Virus record (IMG/VR): IMGVR_UViG_3300042010_000106
Span: 248,001 to 312,000 of that record
Source: a virus
Reading direction: 5' to 3' (one strand)
DNA length: 64,000 nucleotides
Shown: positions 15,143 to 24,793 of the stretch, piece by piece
How positions within the stretch are numbered: position 1 is the first letter of the stretch
Layout: each line of letters opens with the position of its first letter
Program-made: the position numbers and the translations under genes
Notes under the pieces: model-generated
The model's database searches: none
Seen by the model: the letters and a program-made list of their open reading frames with translations, nothing else
What the model was told of the DNA's origin: nothing

Positions 15143-16318
15143 ATGGCCGACAAATCTGGTAAGAAAAAGACGTTTAAATCGGATACCGAGGCAAACGTTA
15201 AAGCTGCAAAGAAACCAAAGAAAGCCGAAGTGAAGGCAATTGGTTCATCGGAAAACCTGACAACAACGTATCGCCCTAGAACGCTGAAAGACGTTTACGG
15301 ACAAAAGCAATCCGTTGCCTCGTTGTTGGGTACGTTCAAGCGCGGCAAGATTCCAAGCACAATGCTGTTTAGCGGCCATTACGGTTGCGGCAAAACCAGC
15401 ATGGCAATGATCTATGCGCGAATGGCAAACTGCGCAACGCATGACCTTTGCGGCAAATGCTTTTCGTGTAAGTTCGAACGGCACCCGGACATCATCTATC
15501 ACGACTGCGGAACGGACGGAAAGATCGACGATATACGTTCGCTGATTTCCAAATCCAAAGCAAGCCCGGTAACGCAGAAACGCTTTATCATTGTGGACGA
15601 AGTTCACCTGCTGCGCGATCAACCGGAAAAAGCTTTGCTGGTTGAATCGGAAAACCCTTCGCCAAATACGGTATGGGTATTCTGCACAACCAACGTTGAA
15701 AAACTCGCGAAGACTCTCGTTAGTCGTTGCCTGCATTTGTATGTGAAAGCAATCGAACCAGAAGTTTTGGTAGAGCGCATGATTGAAGTGGCCGAGCTGG
15801 AAGGCGTCAAGGTCAAGAAGACAATCAAGAAAGCGTTTCTCACAATCGCGCAATCGTCGAATGGTTCCATGCGTGAAGCGTTGGCAAAGCTCGACAGTTT
15901 CCTAAACGTTGTGGCGTCCGGCGACGAATACGATCCTGAAGTTCTCAGTTCGTTTATGAGTGACGAAGACGGTAGCGTTGACGAAGTAGCGGCGCACGTG
16001 GTCGCGGGCATTCTCGACCTGAATATAAAATACACGATCACCGCAATTCGTAAGAGCGGCGGTAATCCTCGCGCAATCATGAGCCGTGCACGCTGGCTGC
16101 TGGATTTCCTAATCGGGAAAGAAACCGGTACAGCGAAATGGGGCGGCGCAGCATACAAAGCATTCGAAGGTATCGGCATTAAGAAAATCAACTTCACTAT
16201 GTTGGTTCTCACACAGCACATGCTGGCCGAACTTGAAATCAAACTCAATAGTGTTTCGTTGGACGAAGCGGTTGTGTTTTATTCGTCTATAGGATCATTC
16301 ATCGCAGAGCATAAGTAA
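15143..16318 (+). CDS. Clamp loader ATPase (DnaX-like)
   Basis: 391 residues. An AAA+ module of the DnaX/RfcS type follows a ~35-residue basic extension. It shows Walker A GHYGCGKT (78-85), a four-cysteine zinc module (97, 103, 106, 109) as in bacterial gamma/tau, Walker B with DEVH (152-155), sensor 1 (CTTN, 181-184) and the SRC motif (194-196). It would load the sliding clamp encoded at 45849. No delta-type or gp62-type partner is evident in this window. Start set by AGGAGG before 15143. Confidence 0.9.
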   Translation: MADKSGKKKTFKSDTEANVKAAKKPKKAEVKAIGSSENLTTTYRPRTLKDVYGQKQSVASLLGTFKRGKIPSTMLFSGHYGCGKTSMAMIYARMANCATHDLCGKCFSCKFERHPDIIYHDCGTDGKIDDIRSLISKSKASPVTQKRFIIVDEVHLLRDQPEKALLVESENPSPNTVWVFCTTNVEKLAKTLVSRCLHLYVKAIEPEVLVERMIEVAELEGVKVKKTIKKAFLTIAQSSNGSMREALAKLDSFLNVVASGDEYDPEVLSSFMSDEDGSVDEVAAHVVAGILDLNIKYTITAIRKSGGNPRAIMSRARWLLDFLIGKETGTAKWGGAAYKAFEGIGIKKINFTMLVLTQHMLAELEIKLNSVSLDEAVVFYSSIGSFIAEHK

Positions 16319-16319
16319 A

Positions 16320-18704
16320 ATGGAAAAGCTATCCGTAATCGAATCGGCGCTGATGCTGTCGCTCAAGATGCACCCGAATAATCACGCAGTGTTTCACGCT
16401 CGCGCAGTCAGTGCCACCGTGTTGGAAATTGACCGTGCAGTTGCAGCGCTCAAACGTTTGAACTACGTCATTCAGGATAACTCGGGCCGTCTGACGCTGA
16501 ACGAACACACGATCAAACGTGCAAATACCGATTTGATGCACGCAGAACAAAAACCTGTCGTGCATCGGGTAGCTGAATCCGCTCCTGTTCTGCCCGTAAC
16601 AAAAGCTGAAAAAGCAGGGGAAGCGCCCGTGACCGTTTATGGAAAACCAACACCGGAAACTTTGTTGGCGCAGTTGACCGTTCAACGCAACAAAGGCATG
16701 ACCGCTGGCGACATGGCGAAACACTACGGCGGTTACGATGGTCGTTCGCTGGTGCAACTCCTGCGCAAAATGAAAACAGACGGATTGGTTACGAAATTCG
16801 GGAACATGTGGTACGCCGCCACGCAGGAAGACAAAGTGGAACACATTGAAGTTCCGTACGAAACCCGGCGCGCAGTAACCAATAGCAACGAATTGCAAAA
16901 GCTGATCAAATTGCAGAAAGGTTGGTTCACTGCGAAAGAATCATACGACGAATTGTCGAAAGCTTTCATCGTGGACTGGTCACTGTTCTACGGCGTGTTC
17001 ATGGAAATGGCAGGCGAAGGCCATTTCAACGTTAAAGAAAACGGCGTGTTGGTTTCGTACGAACATTCCTACGACGCAGACAACAAACACGCGAATTGCC
17101 GTTGGGATGACACGATCCACGACGCCGAAAAATTCAACAAAGTTGTGCAGGATTACATCTACCTTGTTCAGCAAGGCGGCTCGCAACGTTGGAGCCTTGA
17201 ACACTGCGTTGAAATCACAAAGATTCAATCCGGTATGCTGTTGCACTGGTTTGAACTGGCCGGTTTCGACGTTGACGACATTGATTCGATTGGCCCGAAA
17301 GTCGCACCGGGATTCACGCCGTTTGATCGACTGGATTCTGTGAAGGTTCAAGAATTCATCGGTGCTGAAGGTTGCCGCGTCACTGCATTCATGAAAGCGT
17401 TTAATCTCGATCCAGACACAACGGAAAAAGTCTGTTCGTTGCTGGAACTGGTGAACATCGCTCGCTACGATGCTGAAAACAAATTCCTGATGCTGCCTCA
17501 AACGAAAAAGATTGTCGAAGCACCAGAAGAACCGGCCCCGCGTGTAACTAGCGATCCTGTAACCGGTGAAGAAACAATTCAAATGATTCAGGAACCGAAC
17601 GAAGGTTTCGTTTTCTTTGAAGTGGTGTGTGAAGCCAACCGCCCCGTGGCTGCGCACTATCAACTCGGCAATTCTTGCTTTAACGGCATGCCGATTACAC
17701 CGACTGACGATCCAGAAATTTACATGCTGCAAGTTCCTGATGCTTTCAAATTCGAAGCGGTTGATGTTGAAGGTATGTACGAACATGTGACGCACGATGA
17801 ACCACAGTTGCATAAGCCAACTGCAAGCAGTCCACACTTCGCGGCACAGCGCATAGAAGAACGCGCAGCAGAACAGAAAGAAAATCCGCCTGAGAAAATG
17901 TATTTCAATGGCGAAAAACCTGTTGTTGATCCTGCACCTTTTACCGGCAACGAATCGTTCGTAAAAGAAATGGTGGCGCGCCTGCGTGAAACCATCGAAG
18001 GGGATAGCCTCGGCAAACGTGAACCAGAAGTGGAGCATTCCAGCATGTTGCAAATTGATCGTCCGTTGGTAGGCATGCACCTGTTCCGCACAATGGATTG
18101 CGTAGTCTCGGGTAACGTGCCTTTGCCTGAAACCGTTGAAGACGAAAACAGTCCGTATTTCGGTTGCAAAATTACCCCGTGCGATGGCGAACATATCGGC
18201 TACGCAACGATCACTATTGAGCCGGGGCACCCAATGTGGCAACCGCCTCGCTACGCGTACACGTCCGACAGGGACAAAGCCGTTTTCGGTGATTCAATTG
18301 TTCCAGAAGACGAAGACATTTTCGGTGCCGATGCTGACCCGCTGAGCAACGAACCTGACGGCGATCCTGAAGCAGAAGAATACGCAGCGAATTTGGAACC
18401 GCATTTGAAACATCTGCTGAAAGCACTGGCAGGCGTTCCAACAAAAGAAGACATTTTCAAAATGGTTCGCGAAGCCAACGATACTATCCGCCGTGATTCT
18501 GCTTCTGCCGGCGTGAAAGGTACACCAGAAAGCGGTGTTTCAATCGGCGCGTGCAAAGCAGCAAGCGGTGGCGGTACACCACTGCCTGTGCGTACTGTAA
18601 AGCCTGAGTGGACAAGCGGCCTCGCGCTCATTGCAGACCAACACAAACGCAGCAGTTCGACTTACAAACTGCTGATGGAAATCAAAGAGTATCTGGAAAA
18701 ATGA
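16320..18704 (+). CDS. Large protein with winged-helix-like N-terminal domains
   Basis: 794 residues. Residues 1-65 and about 110-165 each look like winged helix-turn-helix units (helix, helix, recognition helix and beta wing). The middle is of unknown fold. Residues ~490-560 are a Pro/Glu-rich linker and the end has a short coiled-coil-like stretch. It lies between the clamp loader (two bases apart) and the SbcC-like gene (four-base overlap), so a role in DNA transactions is likely but unspecified. Confidence 0.7.
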   Translation: MEKLSVIESALMLSLKMHPNNHAVFHARAVSATVLEIDRAVAALKRLNYVIQDNSGRLTLNEHTIKRANTDLMHAEQKPVVHRVAESAPVLPVTKAEKAGEAPVTVYGKPTPETLLAQLTVQRNKGMTAGDMAKHYGGYDGRSLVQLLRKMKTDGLVTKFGNMWYAATQEDKVEHIEVPYETRRAVTNSNELQKLIKLQKGWFTAKESYDELSKAFIVDWSLFYGVFMEMAGEGHFNVKENGVLVSYEHSYDADNKHANCRWDDTIHDAEKFNKVVQDYIYLVQQGGSQRWSLEHCVEITKIQSGMLLHWFELAGFDVDDIDSIGPKVAPGFTPFDRLDSVKVQEFIGAEGCRVTAFMKAFNLDPDTTEKVCSLLELVNIARYDAENKFLMLPQTKKIVEAPEEPAPRVTSDPVTGEETIQMIQEPNEGFVFFEVVCEANRPVAAHYQLGNSCFNGMPITPTDDPEIYMLQVPDAFKFEAVDVEGMYEHVTHDEPQLHKPTASSPHFAAQRIEERAAEQKENPPEKMYFNGEKPVVDPAPFTGNESFVKEMVARLRETIEGDSLGKREPEVEHSSMLQIDRPLVGMHLFRTMDCVVSGNVPLPETVEDENSPYFGCKITPCDGEHIGYATITIEPGHPMWQPPRYAYTSDRDKAVFGDSIVPEDEDIFGADADPLSNEPDGDPEAEEYAANLEPHLKHLLKALAGVPTKEDIFKMVREANDTIRRDSASAGVKGTPESGVSIGACKAASGGGTPLPVRTVKPEWTSGLALIADQHKRSSSTYKLLMEIKEYLEK

Positions 18705-21004
18705 TTGAGATTTGCGAATCGGACTTTAAAGGTATCGTCTCGTATCGCGAAGGCAGGTATGACTTCACTGACAACTGCGGTTTCGTGGTTGTTAGTGGGA
18801 TCAACAAAGACTCGCTGATTTCGCGTGAACAGAATAACGGTGCCGGTAAATCTGTATTCTTTGGCATGATTCCTAACGTGCGGTTTGAGAAAACCCCGCT
18901 CGCAGACTCTGTTAAAAAAGCACGGATTCATACCAAGGGTTCCCACGTTACGCTCCGAGTGAAAAACCTTGGGCACACGTGGGATGTAACCCAAAAAGCA
19001 AACGGCTACGTAATCGCACGGGACAATGAAGACCTGAAGGTACGCGGCCAAGCAACACAGAAAGCAAAAGTCGCAGAAATCATTCCGCTGACTGAGGATG
19101 AATGGTATTCCTACGTTTATCTCCAGTCGCAGAAATCTCTAGGCTTTCAGCAAAGCACACCACGCGTTCGGATGACATACATCACGGACGTTTGGCGCCT
19201 TGATCAATACGACATCATGCGCAAACACTTCGACAAGAAAATTGACGACGTGAAGATGGCGAAAAATGAATACGACGTGCACGTGAGTACGTCGGTTCAA
19301 TTGTCTAGCGCGCTGAAAAAGAACGGCTGGAACAACAAGAAGCAAGCAGAACTCGACGAAGCAACTGACATCGTTAAAGGTCTGTCGAAGAAAGTAAAAA
19401 ATCTGCAAACCCGTGTGCAAGAATTGCGCAGCCTCAAGAAGCAAGTAGAGTTTTACGAAACAACTGCTGGCAAACTGCGTAAGCTCGAAAAGAAATCGAA
19501 GTACACGAAAGCAGAACTGAAGGAAATGTACAAACTGGCTGAAAAGCATGAGCATTATGCTGAAGCCAAAGCAGAGTACGACGAAACGTTTGCGAAACTT
19601 AACAAGCGTTTGAAAGCACTCGGCAAAACCAAGGGCACCAAAGCCCTGAAGGTGCGGGCTAAAGAGCTGCGCACTGAGCTGGTGAAGTGGGAAGAAGAAG
19701 AAAAACGTTTGACGAAAGTTCGTGATAAATACGACGACGCTAAACGTGAACTGGAAAACCTCGACGATCACAGCGAACCTGAACTGCGTCCGTTCCTGAC
19801 CAAGTGCAGCAAAGCAAAAATTGATCCGATGGAAGCGCTGAAGGAAGAGCAAAGCATGGTGAAAACCACGCTGAAACTCGCTGACCTTTTGCACGAACAC
19901 GAAGACGGTAAATGCCCGACGTGTCAAAGCGCGATCAACATCAAAGACTTGGAAGTAAGTCTGAAGGTGGCGAAGAAACGCAAAGGTGTTCTGTCGTCGA
20001 TGATCTACGCGCTGCAAATCCGAAACACTCGCACAGAGAACAAGGCGATCATTGATTCCTTGAACTTTGACGAACGCGGGTTCTATGCACTGCGTAAAAA
20101 GATCAAGAAAGCCAACGAAGAACTTGATGAAATTTCCGAGCAGGTAGAAGCCGCAACGAAGTTTGATCAAATCACCGAACAACTGGCAGAGCTGAAAGAA
20201 CCAAAGGCGCCGAAAGGCAAAGTGAAGTTGACCGTTGAACAAATCGAAGAGGCGGTCGAAGTCCTCAACGAAATCAAAGCGCTCAAAGCACGCCTTGCAG
20301 AGTTTGAAGACAAGCCAGAAGACAACGGTATCAGCGCCGAGCTGAAAGAAGTTAAAGCGAAGCTGGGCAAGCTGGAATCCAAGTATGAAAAAGCATTCAG
20401 CACAACCGTGAAACTCGGCCAGTTGCATGCGGAATTCAAACTGCTGACGAAGCAACGCAAATCACTCGATGAACAAATCGACAATTTGCTGCCTCTCACA
20501 AAGAAACTGGAAATGTACAAAACGTTGTCGAAAGCCTACAGCAACAAGGGCTTGAAACTCTACGCGATGAACAACATTTTGTACCAGTTGCAGCAGCACT
20601 ACAACGCATATGCAAATCTGATCTTTGCTGAGCCGTTCAAGTTCACGGTAACAGCGAAAGAAGACGGCGTGCACATCATCGTTGACCGGGGCCACGGCAA
20701 CCCTAGCGACGTTCGTGAATTGTCCGGTGCAGAATCCGATAGTTTCCGACTGTTGCACTTCCTTGCGTGCTTGATCATGGCGCCGGATGATCGTCGTTTG
20801 AACATTGCGATTCTCGACGAACCAGATTCACACATGGACTTGGCAACGGCTGGGCTTTTTGCTGATCGTTACATTCCTTTCCTGCGTACGTTGGTGCCGC
20901 ATATTTTCCTGATCACACAGAAAGGGAAACACATGCACAGCAACTGCGATTACCTGACCATTGAAAAACACAAAGGTGTTTCAAAACTGAAGGTAGGTCA
21001 GTGA
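18701..21004 (+). CDS. SbcC/Rad50/gp46-like recombination ATPase
   Basis: 767 residues from the ATG at 18701, which overlaps the upstream stop; a longer frame upstream is out of context. Order: Walker A NNGAGKS (45-51), long coiled coil, zinc hook CPTC (405-408), second coiled coil, ABC signature ELSGAESDSFR (from ~673), Walker B ILDEPD with Asp706-Glu707, and a switch His. This is the SMC-like partner of the SbcD-like nuclease at 25529. In T4 the equivalent gp46-gp47 pair resects ends for recombination-dependent replication. Confidence 0.93.
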   Translation: MIEICESDFKGIVSYREGRYDFTDNCGFVVVSGINKDSLISREQNNGAGKSVFFGMIPNVRFEKTPLADSVKKARIHTKGSHVTLRVKNLGHTWDVTQKANGYVIARDNEDLKVRGQATQKAKVAEIIPLTEDEWYSYVYLQSQKSLGFQQSTPRVRMTYITDVWRLDQYDIMRKHFDKKIDDVKMAKNEYDVHVSTSVQLSSALKKNGWNNKKQAELDEATDIVKGLSKKVKNLQTRVQELRSLKKQVEFYETTAGKLRKLEKKSKYTKAELKEMYKLAEKHEHYAEAKAEYDETFAKLNKRLKALGKTKGTKALKVRAKELRTELVKWEEEEKRLTKVRDKYDDAKRELENLDDHSEPELRPFLTKCSKAKIDPMEALKEEQSMVKTTLKLADLLHEHEDGKCPTCQSAINIKDLEVSLKVAKKRKGVLSSMIYALQIRNTRTENKAIIDSLNFDERGFYALRKKIKKANEELDEISEQVEAATKFDQITEQLAELKEPKAPKGKVKLTVEQIEEAVEVLNEIKALKARLAEFEDKPEDNGISAELKEVKAKLGKLESKYEKAFSTTVKLGQLHAEFKLLTKQRKSLDEQIDNLLPLTKKLEMYKTLSKAYSNKGLKLYAMNNILYQLQQHYNAYANLIFAEPFKFTVTAKEDGVHIIVDRGHGNPSDVRELSGAESDSFRLLHFLACLIMAPDDRRLNIAILDEPDSHMDLATAGLFADRYIPFLRTLVPHIFLITQKGKHMHSNCDYLTIEKHKGVSKLKVGQ

Positions 21005-21132
21005 TGCGACTCAAGCAAAAACAACTCAAAAAGAAAGTTCCTGATAATGAAGCTGCGCTGAAGCGAATGCGGGCGTATGCAGAAGCCACACGGGAACAAT
21101 TCGTTAACGTGTTGAACAGGGCAGACCCATGA
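21004..21132 (+). CDS. 42-residue basic protein
   Basis: Short frame starting ATG at 21004 inside the SbcC-like stop (TGATG) and overlapping the next gene by four bases. Very basic (Lys/Arg/Gln-rich first 12 residues) and helical. The coupling on both sides makes it credible despite its size; function unknown. Confidence 0.6.
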   Translation: MRLKQKQLKKKVPDNEAALKRMRAYAEATREQFVNVLNRADP

Positions 21133-21335
21133 TCACATGGACAGCAAAAGAAGTGAAAGCGGGATGGCGTTTCTACGCCGTCCTGTTGCTTTACGGAAGT
21201 GTGAAAATCCACACCGACGTTCTCATTCCCCGCAATCAGATGTCACCGGAAACTGCGTGGGACTGCATCGCAAAAATGCAGGCGGCTATCAACCGTCGTC
21301 GCGCAGAGCATGAGGCGCCCAATGGGACAAGTTGA
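21129..21335 (+). CDS. Unknown 68-residue protein
   Basis: Aromatic-rich N-terminal half and a helical, Arg-rich C-terminus. Overlaps neighbours on both sides. No family recognised. Confidence 0.65.
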   Translation: MITWTAKEVKAGWRFYAVLLLYGSVKIHTDVLIPRNQMSPETAWDCIAKMQAAINRRRAEHEAPNGTS

Positions 21336-21666
21336 AAGCGACTTTACTGAATTATCGGAGGGCCAATATTTCGTAACCAGTTACGATGCGGCCATCCGCG
21401 CAGCAGAACATTTCTACGTTGAATGCGCAAACTTTGACGCTACGATGGCAACGGTAGTGAGCGAAGACGCACCGGTTAGCTTTGAGCTGGATGCCGCACT
21501 GGTCAACGCTGAATATCCACGCATAGTTTCATTCTACATTGAACACGGTTGTTACGGTGAGGCATGCCGCGATCAAAGAGAATCGTTTGTAGAAATTCTC
21601 TACAGTTTCGGACTGCCTGAAACACTGGAAATGACTGCACAATTTACTTCGCGGGGTTATGTGTAA
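21322..21666 (+). CDS. Small-protein family member A
   Basis: 114 residues from the ATG at 21322, preferred over 21310 because GAGG lies six bases upstream. It shares a loose pattern with the products at 21666, 21967, 23095 and 23770: a Y/L-F/L-V strand, a helix with FxxA-type spacing, then YP-x-V/I-V and a Cys-containing strand. Function unknown. Overlaps the next gene by one base (TAATG). Confidence 0.65.
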   Translation: MGQVESDFTELSEGQYFVTSYDAAIRAAEHFYVECANFDATMATVVSEDAPVSFELDAALVNAEYPRIVSFYIEHGCYGEACRDQRESFVEILYSFGLPETLEMTAQFTSRGYV

Positions 21667-21956
21667 TGGACAAGTTCGATTTGCCTGATCGTACAGCACA
21701 ATACAAACGCATTAACGGCGACCGCTATTTGGTGCTGAGTTTCCAAGGTGTGTTCGAAGCGGCCACAACCGCAATCGGCCACGGTGTTTCCAAAGTGCAT
21801 TACGTTTGCCCTGACAACGAACACACCAACAACGTGTCTGGCGAGTACCCACGCGTCATGACATTTTCAAAAGATCCACACAACAATTACTGCGCGCTGG
21901 TCACGTCGTGCATCAACGAAACGCAGTTGAACGAACTGCAAAAACATTTCATGTAG
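21666..21956 (+). CDS. Small-protein family member B
   Basis: 96 residues with the family layout: YLVLSFQGVFEAATTAI, then GEYPRVMTF, then a Cys-containing strand and TQLNEL near the end. Function unknown. Confidence 0.65.
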   Translation: MDKFDLPDRTAQYKRINGDRYLVLSFQGVFEAATTAIGHGVSKVHYVCPDNEHTNNVSGEYPRVMTFSKDPHNNYCALVTSCINETQLNELQKHFM

Positions 21957-21966
21957 GGACACAGAA

Positions 21967-22218
21967 ATGCTTCACGTGATACGCAATATCTACTACGTGC
22001 AAGACAGAGCAGACGTTTCAAAAGCAGCAAAGCACCTCGCAGGAATCACACGGGGAACTGTTGGTTTGTTTTTCTTGATCGACGACGAACCGGCTTACCC
22101 TGCATTCGTAGTTCTACACCTCGACAAAAAGCATTTGACCGTTGACGTGGTTGGATACCTGCACACGTTTGATTTATCCGACCTGCACAACGCAGAATTT
22201 TCAGGAGAAAGCACATGA
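21967..22218 (+). CDS. Small-protein family member C
   Basis: 83 residues: IYYVQDRADVSKAAKHLAG, then PAYPAFVVLHL and a DVVGYL strand, matching the family layout. Overlaps the next gene by four bases. Function unknown. Confidence 0.65.
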   Translation: MLHVIRNIYYVQDRADVSKAAKHLAGITRGTVGLFFLIDDEPAYPAFVVLHLDKKHLTVDVVGYLHTFDLSDLHNAEFSGEST

Positions 22219-22373
22219 TCGTAGACGTTTTGCGCAAGTTGAAATTCGATACGTCTTACAAATTCTACCGGGCCGACGGTAAGTTTGAAGCAGATGCAAA
22301 CCGGCACGTAACGCAGTTCCACGCAGAAAGCGAGCTGCAAGATATCAAGGCCAAATGCCCAAAGGATGACTGA
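22215..22373 (+). CDS. 52-residue unknown protein
   Basis: Short frame from ATG 22215 to a stop at 22373 that overlaps the next ATG (TGATG). Charged, no motif. Position in the coupled chain supports it; AGGAGA lies upstream. Confidence 0.55.
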   Translation: MIVDVLRKLKFDTSYKFYRADGKFEADANRHVTQFHAESELQDIKAKCPKDD

Positions 22374-23098
22374 TGAAAGTTTTTGCGTTTGCACACCACG
22401 CGCCCGATGAAATTTTGATGAAGCTTTGCGAATCCGGTATTGATCGCGATGACATCTATGTCGTGCGTGTTGACGAAGTGATTAAGCGCAAAAACAAGCG
22501 TAATCACTTGATCTTTTTGACGACAGCCAGTTTCAATGCCAACCGTGAGCAGTTAGAAGTTCGTACAGCACAATCGTACGTGTTCGATAACCCGCTGCGT
22601 TTGGCACAATTCAATTTCACGCCCGCCGATTATCGTATGGAAGAATATTTCCACGTTGACGGGTTTGCATTGATTCCGTGCGTACGTCTCGACAGATGCC
22701 CCGACCAACCAATCAATCGGAAACCGTTTGATATCGTGGCAGTCGCAACGGAATATGCGAAGCAACAAATCACGTTCCTGATGCAGTTCATGACGTTCAT
22801 TTATTCGATGCCTAGCGAAACACACCAGAAGCCAATTAAAGAGCTGGTGTGCAAGTGGATGGCGTCTAAAGAACCATTCAGCAGATACTGTAAACGATTG
22901 GAGAAGCTGCGCGAATCCATTCACCTGACAGACAAACAGGTACGGCGTTTAACCGACTTGCTTAGCAGCAGTACCGCGATTCTTTATCGTGACGCTTTGC
23001 AACAACCGGGTGAAGAAGACGAAGTGGCAAAAGCCTATAAAATCAGCGCGTATGAAATGCGCTACATCCGGTCGATTAACGGGACGCTGAAATCATGA
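22373..23098 (+). CDS. Unknown 241-residue protein
   Basis: 241 residues. The N-terminal part is alpha/beta; the C-terminal half is helical, and a final segment (about 200-235) could be a small helix-turn-helix. No family recognised. Overlaps neighbours on both sides. Confidence 0.7.
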   Translation: MKVFAFAHHAPDEILMKLCESGIDRDDIYVVRVDEVIKRKNKRNHLIFLTTASFNANREQLEVRTAQSYVFDNPLRLAQFNFTPADYRMEEYFHVDGFALIPCVRLDRCPDQPINRKPFDIVAVATEYAKQQITFLMQFMTFIYSMPSETHQKPIKELVCKWMASKEPFSRYCKRLEKLRESIHLTDKQVRRLTDLLSSSTAILYRDALQQPGEEDEVAKAYKISAYEMRYIRSINGTLKS

Positions 23099-23493
23099 GC
23101 CTTGAAAACTACGAATATATCGCACCGAGTCTTTTTGTTGCGCGCACGCAAGCGGGCTTCAATCAGATTCTGAAAATGCACCAAGACGGCACCGATATGC
23201 CTGTCGATGGTTTCCCTGTTTCGTACCCGTCGTTTGTCACAATCCATTTGGGATATCGCGGCCACCACTATCTTGACGTAACTTGCTGGCCGGTGAATCT
23301 GGTTGCAGACGCATGTAAACGGCACACGCCGGAACCGGTGCACGAAACACCAGAAGAGGAAGGCGCAAGAATGTATCGTGAAAACGTCAGCCTTTCAAAC
23401 GTTTGGGGATCGGTTTCGCCTGTAAACTTTCCGCATGTTGGCCGTGTGTTAGACGCGTACGTTGTAGAGGCGGAAAATGATAAAGCAAATTGA
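23095..23493 (+). CDS. Small-protein family member D
   Basis: 132 residues: LFVARTQAGFNQILKMHQDG, then SYPSFVTIHLG, then LDVTCW, matching the layout of the products at 21666-22218, with an extra Glu/Pro-rich C-terminal part. Function unknown. Confidence 0.65.
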   Translation: MSLENYEYIAPSLFVARTQAGFNQILKMHQDGTDMPVDGFPVSYPSFVTIHLGYRGHHYLDVTCWPVNLVADACKRHTPEPVHETPEEEGARMYRENVSLSNVWGSVSPVNFPHVGRVLDAYVVEAENDKAN

Positions 23494-23773
23494 TGGCTTC
23501 GAAATGAAAGAAGCAGGATGGGCACCAGTAACCAGCGTTCCGCAAGAAGTTTGGGACAACGCCATGAAAAACGGCATCCCACACATTCAAGGCTTTAACA
23601 TTATCACTGACGCATTTCAGCACAGGCCGAAAGGCAAAACCGTTAACGGCGTACGCCTGTCGTACACGAAACGTGGCGTGCTACTGCAAGATCGTTGGAT
23701 GGGTGGTGGTATGACTCTGCATTTCCATAGCATGCGCGAAGCATCCGTTTACGCAAAAGGTTGGACAGCATGA
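23477..23773 (+). CDS. Unknown 98-residue protein
   Basis: Globular, beta-rich composition with several Trp. Overlaps the upstream gene by 17 bases and the downstream one by four. No family recognised. Confidence 0.65.
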   Translation: MIKQIDGFEMKEAGWAPVTSVPQEVWDNAMKNGIPHIQGFNIITDAFQHRPKGKTVNGVRLSYTKRGVLLQDRWMGGGMTLHFHSMREASVYAKGWTA

Positions 23774-24039
23774 CTGATAAATATAAAAACATTCACAAAA
23801 ATTTGTGGTTGGTTGAAGACCGTGAAGGTTTGGAGCAGGCCGCGAAAATCGTTGCGCACCAAAGCAAGCGCGACGGTCTGCCAGTAACCATTCACAGCAC
23901 ACGCATGCAACTGTCTGATAAATATCCGTGTGTTGTGGTGCTGATTCAAGTTGACATTGCAGCCGTCGAAGTTGTCAGCGTTTTGACAGACACAACGTTG
24001 TCGCACTGCCTGCGTGAAATTGGAGCGCTCCCAAAATGA
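23770..24039 (+). CDS. Small-protein family member E
   Basis: 89 residues from ATG 23770 (ATGA overlap with the previous stop). LWLVEDREGLEQAAKIVAHQ, then DKYPCVVVLIQ and a VEVVSVLTDTTL strand match the family layout. Function unknown. Confidence 0.65.
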   Translation: MTDKYKNIHKNLWLVEDREGLEQAAKIVAHQSKRDGLPVTIHSTRMQLSDKYPCVVVLIQVDIAAVEVVSVLTDTTLSHCLREIGALPK

Positions 24040-24446
24040 GTACGGAACAAACCCTCGCTGGCGCAATTGCTAGCAAAGACGAAATCTTGCGCTGGGCAGA
24101 CAGCGTAATGACTGACCTCGGAAACATTCGTGTAGAACCTTCGATAGATCCAGCCGTGGATTACGAAGTGAACGTTTACGAATTGAAATCAGAACCGCGC
24201 ACATACGAAGAACGCCAAGCAGATCGTTTGGCAAATATGCTCAAGCGTCGGCACTTCCAACACATGATCACGCACGGTATGAGCAGCATGCCACGCCACG
24301 TGCGTTTGCGCGCAGTTCGCGGTGGTTGTTTTGTTGATGTTTTCTACACGTACGCATTTATTCAAATGCCTTTCAACAGTATCCGGCTCGCACGGAAATA
24401 CGTTAAGTACATGGGTCTGCCACTGCACACCGGAGAAGAGAAATGA
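24036..24446 (+). CDS. Unknown 136-residue protein
   Basis: Helical N-terminus, Arg/His-rich middle, aromatic C-terminal part. ATGA overlaps on both sides. No family recognised. Confidence 0.65.
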   Translation: MSTEQTLAGAIASKDEILRWADSVMTDLGNIRVEPSIDPAVDYEVNVYELKSEPRTYEERQADRLANMLKRRHFQHMITHGMSSMPRHVRLRAVRGGCFVDVFYTYAFIQMPFNSIRLARKYVKYMGLPLHTGEEK

Positions 24447-24793
24447 TTTCGCAAGTTACAAAAGCTTTGTTCCCGCCATGCCCTGAATTCAAACGCCACG
24501 TCGTCACGTTCTCTTTGCCGAATGGGCATGAGTGGAAATACAACGTCGTGCGCATTAACCGCAAGCCAATCATGCGCGGCCACACCGACACTATGCGCAT
24601 GAATATCACGGGCAAAGAAAACGTTCTGCACTTCACTGACATTCAGTTGGGTCGCGGCAACAAGCTCGACGATATCAAAACCGACGTTCCTGTTAACCAA
24701 GAATTCAGCGTGCCAATTCGTGTGGGGATTGATTACCACTTGAACGCCGTTGGTAGCACAGCCGTTGTCTACACTCTCCCGGTGAACGTATGA
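24443..24793 (+). CDS. Unknown 116-residue beta-rich protein
   Basis: Mostly beta-strand composition, no signal peptide. ATGA overlaps on both sides. No family recognised. Confidence 0.65.
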   Translation: MISQVTKALFPPCPEFKRHVVTFSLPNGHEWKYNVVRINRKPIMRGHTDTMRMNITGKENVLHFTDIQLGRGNKLDDIKTDVPVNQEFSVPIRVGIDYHLNAVGSTAVVYTLPVNV

